Positions 1-5,492 of a stretch of 6,274 bases of DNA are shown piece by piece (within the stretch, counting starts at the first letter, position 1; every line of letters starts with the position of its first letter). The notes beneath the pieces were generated by a model. It searched no databases. It saw only the letters and a program-made list of their open reading frames with translations, and was not told the origin of the DNA. Position numbers and translations under genes: made by a program. The stretch comes from an uncultured Clostridia bacterium (lineage in GTDB: Bacteria; Bacillota; Clostridia; Christensenellales; Aristaeellaceae). The stretch spans positions 1 through 6,274 of the forward strand of contig CAMOIA010000098.1 of the NCBI GenBank assembly GCA_946615785.1, written 5' to 3'.

Positions 1-2430
1 GCCGATGCCGATGGGCATGGTGCCGGTGCGGATGCGGGTGAAGAAATTGCTTTCCTCGTCGATCTCGTAATTGGCGTACATATCCGTCCAGGCCTTGAAC
101 GCTTTATAGGCCTCCGGCGTATCCAGCGCGGAAGACGCGCCGAGATCGTGGTAGTAATCGCCGCCCATCTGCAAAAGCAGCATCGTAAAGCCCCTCAGGG
201 CGCCCGGAGAATTGCTGGATACGGACGTGTCGACCGGCAGGGAGAAGCTCATATTATTCTCATACAGCCGCGGCAGCACGCGCTGATACAGATCGTCCCA
301 GGTTTCCGGGAGCTGCGCCTCCAGCTCGGAAAGGATGTCCTCGCGGTAGATCATCACCGTAAAGTCCATGGTTTCCGGCAGGGCGTACACGCCGCCGCGA
401 TAGCTGAAGGGGATCATGGAGCTGTCATAGAAGCGGGACGAAACCTCCTCAAAATCCGGGAACGAGGTCAGATCCATCGCCGCTTCGCGGAAGGCGAATT
501 CATTGGGCAGATTGTATTCCACGCTCAGCGCCACGTCCGGCGCGGTGCCGCTGGCGACGGAGAGCATGATCGTGTTGACGGAGCCCGTGGAAAGCTGGCC
601 CGTGGGCAGCACATGCAGGTTGATCACGATTCCCGTGCGGGGCGTGAAATCCTCGTCCGCAAGCTCCTTGAGGATCTCGCCCCATTCCGTGCCGCGCGCG
701 ATCCAGACGTTGAGAATGGTGTGCTCACTCTTGTCCGCGTCCGTGATCAGGCCGACGCTGTCATAGTCCTTCGTAAAGGAGGCCATGAAGTTTTCGCCCG
801 TCACCGCCATCCGCTGGAAAAAGGTGGACGTTTCCACGTCGAACGCGTTTTCGGGATTCGTAAACGCAAGGTAATCCACCGCCAGGGGGCACTTCTCAAT
901 GGACGAAATATAGGTGCCAAGGTTGGTCTGCGCGTTGTCAAGGTCGCTCAGGGCCTTCGGAATGCGGTCAACGTCCTCGGCAAAGAAGCGGAGCTGATCG
1001 ATGATCTGGCGGTAATTGTTCTCCATGGACGTGGTTTCGGAAGAGACGCTCCTGAGAAGATCCGCGCTTTCCGTCAGCCTGTCCGCAAGGTAGGAAAGCT
1101 GGCCGCCCAGCTCCGGCATGGTGCGGTAAAGGTCGTATTCGTAATTGTAGTCCGGGTCGGTGCCGGTGATCTTCACCACTTCGCGCTGGAGCCTGCCAAG
1201 GTAGGTCACGTCCTTCTCCGTGCGCAGCATGATTTCGCCGATCGGGCCGAGCTTGACCGTCATGGTCAGGGTATGGGTGCCTGCCGTCAGATAGAAGGCG
1301 TACGGCTCGCCGTTTTCATCGTGCAGCGTTTCCCCATACCAGGCCGTCGAGTATGGAAAGGCATACAGGCGCATCTCGTCGAAGGGGATCTCTCCGTCCA
1401 GCATGATCTGCCGGTAGGAGGGCATGCCCGGGTCCGTATTCTGCAGGGCTTTCACATGCAGCGCGTACAGGCCGTCGTTTTCCACCTGAAAGCGCCAGGT
1501 GACCGCGGCGTTGCCAAGCCGCCAGCGGTATCCGCCCACCACGTTCAGGACCCGCTCGGCGCCGCTCTTGGGCTCGGTCTTCGGGTCGGCGTCCGATTCG
1601 CGCCGGATGACGGATTCCGTGCGCCAGGCGCTGTCCTCGCCCTGGTATTTATATACCGCGTCCTTCGGCGCGCTCACAGCGCCCTGCGCCTGCCAGGCGC
1701 TGAGCGTTTCGCGGTAGGATCGGTAGGTCTTTGGCGGCAGGAACGCCGCGTAAGCCAGGATCACCGGCTGATCCACATAGGAAAGGGTCACGGTATGCTC
1801 GCCTTGTGCCAGATAAAACCTGAGCGGATCCACATAGATCGCCTGCTGGTCCACCGCGCGCACCGTCTGCCAGACCTCGCGTTCAAGCTGTCTTGGCCAC
1901 ACCTCGTCGCCGATGGCGTTTACGCGCACCCTGCCGTTTTCCTGCAGCTGTTCTTCAAAAACACGGTAGAGGCAGAGGTTGTTGGCCTCCTCATACGGCA
2001 CCGCGCCGTCGATCTCAATGCGGCGCTGCACCTTCGCCTCGTTGCCCCCGACGGCAAGGTAGCAGATTTCAAGCTCGTACAGTCCGCCCTTTTCCACCCG
2101 GATGGTCCAGGTGGCCTCGTTTTGAGAATCCCCGGAATGGAGGAATGGCCCCGCCGGCGCCGTTCCGTAAAGGCTTTCATAGCCGTCAAACGCGTCGGAC
2201 AGGACGATATCGCCGCTCAGCGCAGCCTCCGCGGGCATCAGAAAGATGCTTTCGCCCTCCCCCGCAGCCGGATATGCCGAAGGATCCGCGTCCCAGGCGG
2301 CAAGGACATCGGCGTATTCCGCAAGGTTCATGCCCGTCAGGGTATAAAAATCCGCCCAGTCGTCCTCCGCAAGCCCCGGCAGGGCAAAGCAGCAGACGAC
2401 CGCAAGCAGGATCCAGACTGTACGCTTCAC
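1..2430 (-). CDS. Large extracellular solute-binding protein of a sugar ABC transporter, 3' end missing
   Basis: The first 810 codons are present with no stop before the window edge. The start is GTG, because AAGGAGG lies 7 nt upstream and only this start includes the signal peptide (MKRTVW, hydrophobic core to about residue 18, likely cleavage after PGLA at residue 21). There is no lipobox; Cys13 and Cys14 lie inside the core with V or C before them. Residues about 75-230 and 270-400 form two related beta-rich, carbohydrate-binding-like modules. Residues about 425-517 look helical. The ABC type 1 sugar-binding core begins near residue 570 (TILNVWIARG), with SGTAPDVAL, then YALPETMDF near 682 and ETWDDL near 709. 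The role is presumably capture of oligosaccharides at the cell surface for permeases encoded further left. It follows the GH43 gene by 18 bp, so the two are likely co-transcribed. The binding-protein call is firm; the ligand is unknown. Most related binding proteins are about 400-550 residues, so the N-terminal extension is unusual. Confidence 0.88.
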   Translation of the reverse strand, partial: MKRTVWILLAVVCCFALPGLAEDDWADFYTLTGMNLAEYADVLAAWDADPSAYPAAGEGESIFLMPAEAALSGDIVLSDAFDGYESLYGTAPAGPFLHSGDSQNEATWTIRVEKGGLYELEICYLAVGGNEAKVQRRIEIDGAVPYEEANNLCLYRVFEEQLQENGRVRVNAIGDEVWPRQLEREVWQTVRAVDQQAIYVDPLRFYLAQGEHTVTLSYVDQPVILAYAAFLPPKTYRSYRETLSAWQAQGAVSAPKDAVYKYQGEDSAWRTESVIRRESDADPKTEPKSGAERVLNVVGGYRWRLGNAAVTWRFQVENDGLYALHVKALQNTDPGMPSYRQIMLDGEIPFDEMRLYAFPYSTAWYGETLHDENGEPYAFYLTAGTHTLTMTVKLGPIGEIMLRTEKDVTYLGRLQREVVKITGTDPDYNYEYDLYRTMPELGGQLSYLADRLTESADLLRSVSSETTSMENNYRQIIDQLRFFAEDVDRIPKALSDLDNAQTNLGTYISSIEKCPLAVDYLAFTNPENAFDVETSTFFQRMAVTGENFMASFTKDYDSVGLITDADKSEHTILNVWIARGTEWGEILKELADEDFTPRTGIVINLHVLPTGQLSTGSVNTIMLSVASGTAPDVALSVEYNLPNEFAFREAAMDLTSFPDFEEVSSRFYDSSMIPFSYRGGVYALPETMDFTVMIYREDILSELEAQLPETWDDLYQRVLPRLYENNMSFSLPVDTSVSSNSPGALRGFTMLLLQMGGDYYHDLGASSALDTPEAYKAFKAWTDMYANYEIDEESNFFTRIRTGTMPIGIG
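1270..2112 (-). repeat. Two related beta-sandwich-like modules inside the solute-binding protein
   Basis: Two stretches of the protein align by eye. The first runs from TWTIRVEKGGLY (residue 107) through RRIEIDGAVPYEE to FYLAQGEHTVTL (residue 205). The second runs from TWRFQVENDGLYALHV (residue 311) through RQIMLDGEIPFDEM to FYLTAGTHTLTM (residue 379). The shared pattern is TW, VE, GLY, R.I..DG..P..E, then FYL..G.HT.T. This is the look of CBM6/CBM35-type or similar jelly-roll modules, which often bind sugars. The duplication is seen directly; the fold and sugar binding are inferred. The DNA copies are diverged, so this is an old duplication and not a recent nucleotide repeat. Confidence 0.7.
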
Positions 2431-2448
2431 GCCGATTCCTCCTTCCCT
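2431..2448 (-). promoter_or_regulatory. Ribosome binding site and 18-bp gap between the GH43 and solute-binding-protein genes
   Basis: On the minus strand the gap contains AAGGAGG (2444-2438), 7 nt before the GTG at 2430. It decides the non-ATG start, since the next in-frame Met is residue 34, after the signal peptide. The gap is too short for a separate promoter, so expression should depend on the GH43 transcript. Confidence 0.85.
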
Positions 2449-3915
2449 TTACAGCTGCGCAACTTCCACGTAATCCGCATCGGCATAGCCGCCCCAGGCG
2501 CCAAGGGTGTTGATGCAGAAAATGCCCGGGCGCGCGCCGGTCCAGCCCCCGCAGGCCATGGGATACTCCGCCCCGATGGGCCTGAGCGACTGTTTGCCTT
2601 CTCCGACGAAGAAGGACACGTTGCCGTTTTTCACGCGCATTCTGAAATACACTTTGTTTGCGAGCCACGTCATTTCCGCAATCACGCTTTCCGACACGCG
2701 GATCGGCACCCAGCGGTTCACCTCCTGCGCGATTCCGGAGCGCAGCGCCACCCTGCCGCCGCCGAGGGCGAGAGAATAAAAAGTATACCCCATCATGGCA
2801 ACGCCGCAGCGATCCCCGTCGTGCTCGTGCACGGTGAACTGCACGTCCATGTCGAAATTGCGGAACTGCATGAGCTGCGAGAGGAAATTGCCCGCGGCGA
2901 ACGGATTGTCCGCCGGCGCCGCGAACAGACGCAGACCGGGCTTTTTCTCCAGATACCAGTATTTGTTCGGGTTGGCCTGCCACTGCCACTGAAGGCCGAT
3001 GCCGTTTTCAAAACGGTCGCTCATCGGGATTTCATACGAAACCGGGCCCAGATCGACCTGCCCGCCTGCGACCGGCGTTCCTTTTTTGCCCAGCACCGGC
3101 CAGCCGTCCACCCAGTCGACAGGCTGCAGGTGCGGCACCCGGCCGTACGCGTTCACATCCTGAAAATGGATAAACCAGTCTTTTCCCTTTCCGTCGCTCA
3201 CAAGCCCGCCCTGATGGGGGCCGTTCACCCAGCTTTTGCCCTGGGAAAGCGCCACCCGGCGTTCATAGGGGCCAAACAGATTGTCGGCGCGAAGGACCAG
3301 CTGATAGCCGTGCTCGACGCCGCCCGCAGGGCAGAAGATCCAGTACTGGCCGTTGCGTTTGTACACCTTCGGGCCTTCGACGGTCGAATCCCCGTTCAGA
3401 TTGCCGTCGTAGATCATTCTGCCCTTGTCAAGCACCTGGAAGGCGTCCGACGACATCCTGTGCAGATAGAGAATGTTGTTGATCCCCGCGCGGCTGGCCG
3501 CAAACCCGTGCACAAGCCACACCTGACCGTCGTCGTCAAACAAAGGACAGGGATCGATCCATCCGGTGACGTCCTTCACATAATGGCATTCCCAGCGGTC
3601 AGACGGGTTTTTCGCCGTAAAAACGAGCAGCCCCTCGTCGGGAAGACATACGAACACGTAAAACAGGCCGTGGTGCCAGCGGATGCTCGGCGCCCATGTG
3701 CCGCATTTGTGGGCGGGATGATCGTACCTTGCAAAAGGAAGCCGCTCCGCTGCGTACCCCGCGATTTCCCAATGCACAAGATCCCGGGAATGCAGGACGG
3801 GAATGCCGGGCAGATAGGTAAACGAAGAGGAGACCATATAAAAGTCGTCCTCAACGCGGATCACGTCGGGATCGGAATAATCGCCGTAAAGAATGGGATT
3901 GGTATAACGGGTCAA
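2449..3915 (-). CDS. Glycoside hydrolase family 43 (beta-xylosidase / alpha-L-arabinofuranosidase type), cytoplasmic
   Basis: A complete 488-residue, two-domain GH43 enzyme. The N-terminal five-bladed propeller (about 1-290) opens with TNPILYGDYSDPDVIRV. Asp15 is the expected catalytic base, Asp121 in WIDPCPLFDDDG the pKa-tuning Asp, and Glu180 in STVEGPK the general acid. His234 in NGPHQGG matches the conserved central-cavity His. Residues about 298-486 form the C-terminal concanavalin-A-like domain of beta-xylosidase-type GH43 enzymes (SDRFENG, LRLFA, DGDRCGVAMMGYTFYSLALGGG). The family removes terminal arabinofuranose, xylose or sometimes galactose from oligosaccharides. No signal peptide is visible, so it should act inside the cell on imported sugars. 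From memory it resembles subfamily 12, but the substrate cannot be told from sequence. The start is TTG. An in-frame TAG two codons upstream rules out extension, and the next Met (27) would remove the catalytic base. It is the first gene of the leftward operon. Confidence 0.95.
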   Translation of the reverse strand: MTRYTNPILYGDYSDPDVIRVEDDFYMVSSSFTYLPGIPVLHSRDLVHWEIAGYAAERLPFARYDHPAHKCGTWAPSIRWHHGLFYVFVCLPDEGLLVFTAKNPSDRWECHYVKDVTGWIDPCPLFDDDGQVWLVHGFAASRAGINNILYLHRMSSDAFQVLDKGRMIYDGNLNGDSTVEGPKVYKRNGQYWIFCPAGGVEHGYQLVLRADNLFGPYERRVALSQGKSWVNGPHQGGLVSDGKGKDWFIHFQDVNAYGRVPHLQPVDWVDGWPVLGKKGTPVAGGQVDLGPVSYEIPMSDRFENGIGLQWQWQANPNKYWYLEKKPGLRLFAAPADNPFAAGNFLSQLMQFRNFDMDVQFTVHEHDGDRCGVAMMGYTFYSLALGGGRVALRSGIAQEVNRWVPIRVSESVIAEMTWLANKVYFRMRVKNGNVSFFVGEGKQSLRPIGAEYPMACGGWTGARPGIFCINTLGAWGGYADADYVEVAQL

Positions 3916-3935
3916 AGCGTTCTACCTCTCTTTGC
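3916..3935 (-). promoter_or_regulatory. Ribosome binding site that fixes the TTG start of the GH43 gene
   Basis: Read on the minus strand, AGAGAGG lies 9 nt before the TTG at 3915-3913, followed by an in-frame TAG (3924-3922). The weak-to-moderate Shine-Dalgarno site plus a TTG start suggests modest translation of GH43 relative to the solute-binding protein, which has a stronger AAGGAGG. The expression difference is inferred. Confidence 0.75.
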
Positions 3936-3938
3936 GAT

Positions 3939-3956
3939 GAAATGGAATGTCATTTC
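3939..3956. promoter_or_regulatory. Inverted repeat in the GH43 leader, possible operator
   Basis: GAAATG-GAATGT-CATTTC is a perfect 6-bp inverted repeat with a 6-bp spacer. It sits roughly +19 to +36 from the predicted minus-strand transcription start, just before the GH43 ribosome binding site. It could be a repressor site or a weak RNA hairpin. Six-bp arms are short enough to arise by chance. Confidence 0.35.
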
Positions 3957-3981
3957 CCTTCAATATTTTTCCACTGAGAAC

Positions 3982-4010
3982 ATTTTAGCACCGGATAAAG
4001 CTGCTGTCAA
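3982..4010 (-). promoter_or_regulatory. Sigma-A-type promoter for the GH43 / solute-binding-protein operon
   Basis: On the minus strand there is a perfect -35 TTGACA (4010-4005), a 17-nt spacer and -10 TAAAAT (3987-3982), preceded by TGC, which is an extended -10. Transcription should start near 3975, giving a leader of about 60 nt before the TTG start. With such a strong core promoter, regulation is more likely by repression than by need for an activator. That last point is inference. Confidence 0.8.
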
Positions 4011-4032
4011 CACATCAAAATGTACGATCTGG

Positions 4033-4050
4033 TTATTTTTGTAAAAATAA
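4033..4050. promoter_or_regulatory. AT-only inverted repeat upstream of the minus-strand promoter
   Basis: TTATTTTTGTAAAAATAA has 8-bp perfect arms around a 2-bp centre. It is centred about 66 bp upstream of the predicted minus-strand start and about 140 bp upstream of the plus-strand start. It may be a regulator site or an UP-element-like stretch. Its low complexity lowers the weight of the match. Confidence 0.35.
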
Positions 4051-4137
4051 TTGACCTTATTATACATGATTTGGAATCTTTTTTGTTTTTTGATTGTTTA
4101 TTTACATTCGCTTCCCGTAAAAATGTCGTTTCAAGCC

Positions 4138-4155
4138 AAAAAACGGCTGTTTTTT
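4138..4155. promoter_or_regulatory. Inverted repeat over the -35 region of the GH28 promoter, possible operator
   Basis: AAAAAACGGCTGTTTTTT has 7-bp perfect arms around GGCT and covers the -35 region of the TGTTATAAT promoter. Position and symmetry fit an operator for a dimeric regulator. It is not a convincing terminator, because the stem is almost entirely A-T and the site lies upstream of the promoter start point. Confidence 0.45.
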
Positions 4156-4175
4156 TACACCGAATCTGTTATAAT
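4147..4175 (+). promoter_or_regulatory. Extended -10 promoter for the GH28 / GH95 operon
   Basis: A perfect -10 TATAAT (4170-4175) is preceded by TGT, giving the extended -10 motif TGnTATAAT. The -35 at 17-nt spacing is CTGTTT (4147-4152), a poor match to TTGACA. Transcription would begin near 4182, leaving a short leader of about 42 nt. The weak -35 is overlapped by an inverted repeat at 4138-4155, so a regulator bound there would be expected to affect this promoter. Confidence 0.7.
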
Positions 4176-4223
4176 GAGGCGAAATCATCCGCTGCCCAAA
4201 GCGGCGATCGAGGAGGCGCAAAA

Positions 4224-5492
4224 ATGTTCATTACCGAATACAGCCATCTTTCGCAGAACGGTTCCTGCTGGACGGAAGCTTTTTCGGCGGCCGTCGCAGA
4301 TCTTGAAAAGCAGGGCGGCGGCGTCCTGACGGTGCCTGCAGGCGTGTATCCCACCGGCTCCATTCAGCTTGTTTCCAACATGACGCTGAGCATCGAATCC
4401 GGCGCGACCCTTCTTTTTGCCCGGGACGAAAACGCCTATCCGCTCATTCCGCTGGAGTTCGAGGGCATCCCGAACCTGGCCCACCGCCCCTGCCTGTACG
4501 CGCAGGACGCGGAGAACGTAATTGTGACCGGTTACGGAACCCTCGACGGACAGGGCAATTACTGGTGGGCGCAGGTGCGCGCCAAGACCCTCCGCTCGCC
4601 CCGCCCGTACCTCGTCTGCTTTAACCGCTGCCGTCACGTGGTGCTGGAGAACGTGACGCTGAAAAACTCCCCGGTCTGGACCGTGCATCCCCTGCGGTGC
4701 GAAAACATGACCATCCGCGGATTGAACATCAAAAACCCGGCGGATTCCCCCAACACGGACGGCATCGACCCGAACAGCTGCAGAAACCTTCGCATTCTGG
4801 ACTGCACGATCGACGTCGGAGACGACTGCATCGCCGTCAAATCCGGCACCGAGGACACCCCGGACCGCCTTCCGACCGAGCATGTGATCATCTCAAACTG
4901 CCATTTCCTGCACGGTCACGGCGGCGTGGTGCTCGGAAGCGAAATGAGCGGCAGCATCCGCGACGTGGTCGTGAGCAGCTGCATCTTTTATGAAACCGAC
5001 CGCGGCATCCGGCTCAAAACCCGGCGCGGGCGCGGCGGCATCGTCGAAGGCATCCAGCTTTTCAACCTGACGATGGAAAAGGTCATGTGTCCCTTCGTCT
5101 TTAACATGTATTATTTCTGCGGAAAGGACGGGCGGAGCGAGCGCGTGCAGCAAAAGACCGCCATTCCCGCGGACGAAACCACACCCGCCCTTCGCGACGT
5201 TCGCATCACCGGCGTCACCGCGCGCAAATGCGGCGCCTGCGCGGGCTTCTTCTATGGCCTGCCCGAGCAGTATGTGGAAGGGATCCCCCTTTCGGACGTC
5301 CGGGTGGAAATGGACCCGGAAGCCGAGCCCGGGACGCCCGCCATGATGAACGACTGCCCAAAGATGCTCAGGGCCGGCTTTTTCCTGCGCAACGCCAGAG
5401 GCGTAAAGCTGGACGCGGCGGTCACCAACGTGGACGGCCCGCTCTATAACGTCGATGACAGCGTCGAAATGCTGGAGGATACGAAGGCATGA
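4224..5492 (+). CDS. Glycoside hydrolase family 28 (polygalacturonase / rhamnogalacturonase type), cytoplasmic
   Basis: A complete 422-residue GH28 protein, a right-handed parallel beta-helix that hydrolyses alpha-linked galacturonic acid bonds in pectin. All family motifs are intact: NTDGIDP (Asn177, Asp179), GDDCIAVKSG (Asp200, Asp201), GHGG (His232) and RLK (Arg263, Lys265). These give the three catalytic Asp and the substrate-binding His, Arg and Lys. The N-terminus (SCWTEAFSAAVADL, then GGGVLTVPAGVYPTGSI) is the usual first helix and turn of the fold. No signal peptide precedes it, so a cytoplasmic, probably exo-acting enzyme on imported oligogalacturonides or rhamnogalacturonan pieces is likely. 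The ATG at 4224 is chosen because AGGAGG (4211-4216) lies 7 nt upstream. The frame stays open further upstream, but that extension crosses the promoter. It is the first gene of the rightward operon, and its stop overlaps the GH95 start. Substrate within GH28 is undetermined. Confidence 0.95.
   Translation: MFITEYSHLSQNGSCWTEAFSAAVADLEKQGGGVLTVPAGVYPTGSIQLVSNMTLSIESGATLLFARDENAYPLIPLEFEGIPNLAHRPCLYAQDAENVIVTGYGTLDGQGNYWWAQVRAKTLRSPRPYLVCFNRCRHVVLENVTLKNSPVWTVHPLRCENMTIRGLNIKNPADSPNTDGIDPNSCRNLRILDCTIDVGDDCIAVKSGTEDTPDRLPTEHVIISNCHFLHGHGGVVLGSEMSGSIRDVVVSSCIFYETDRGIRLKTRRGRGGIVEGIQLFNLTMEKVMCPFVFNMYYFCGKDGRSERVQQKTAIPADETTPALRDVRITGVTARKCGACAGFFYGLPEQYVEGIPLSDVRVEMDPEAEPGTPAMMNDCPKMLRAGFFLRNARGVKLDAAVTNVDGPLYNVDDSVEMLEDTKA

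Larger units (their letters stand above)
3916..4223. promoter_or_regulatory. Divergent intergenic control region between the two operons
   Basis: A 308-bp AT-rich spacer between the start codons of the divergent GH43 and GH28 genes, sharply different in composition from the GC-rich genes on both sides. It contains one good promoter for each direction and several short inverted repeats, listed separately. I see no convincing open reading frame, tRNA, riboswitch or intrinsic terminator in it, and no clear match to the CcpA cre consensus. Reading frames that run through it from either side are not supported by ribosome binding sites. Confidence 0.85.

Noticed and set aside
2186..2989. A minus-strand frame of 267 codons across the GH43 / binding-protein junction
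   Set aside because: It is out of frame with both real genes, has an Arg/Gly/Cys-rich low-complexity composition, and overlaps well-conserved GH43 C-terminal sequence. It is not evidence of a frameshift, because the GH43 frame is intact to its own stop.
148..4044. A 1298-codon open frame on the plus strand running antisense to both the binding-protein and GH43 genes
   Set aside because: Its codons lie exactly opposite the sense codons, so its stops correspond to sense TTA, CTA and TCA, which these GC-rich genes avoid. Both genes share the same frame, so the shadow continues across the gap. The product is rich in Arg and His, has no recognisable domain, and the opposite strand encodes clear families.
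4053..4080. Additional promoter-like TATAAT/TATACA sequences near the middle of the spacer, on both strands
   Set aside because: A TATAAT is readable on the minus strand and TATACA on the plus strand, but neither has a good -35 at proper spacing, and the surrounding AT-rich DNA makes chance matches likely. The promoters at 3982-4010 and 4147-4175 are better placed.
4138..4156. Intrinsic terminator (hairpin followed by a T-run)
   Set aside because: The stem is nearly all A-T with a single C-G pair, the T-run is itself one arm of the stem, and no gene ends upstream on that strand. An operator or chance repeat is more plausible.
4020..4223. N-terminal extension of the GH28 frame upstream of 4224
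   Set aside because: The extension crosses the predicted promoters and AT-rich spacer, has no ribosome binding site, and does not look like a signal peptide. AGGAGG sits ideally before the ATG at 4224, where the GH28 fold begins.
4185..4883. Minus-strand frame of 232 codons opposite GH28
   Set aside because: It is an antisense shadow of a gene with all GH28 catalytic motifs, with no ribosome binding site or domain of its own.
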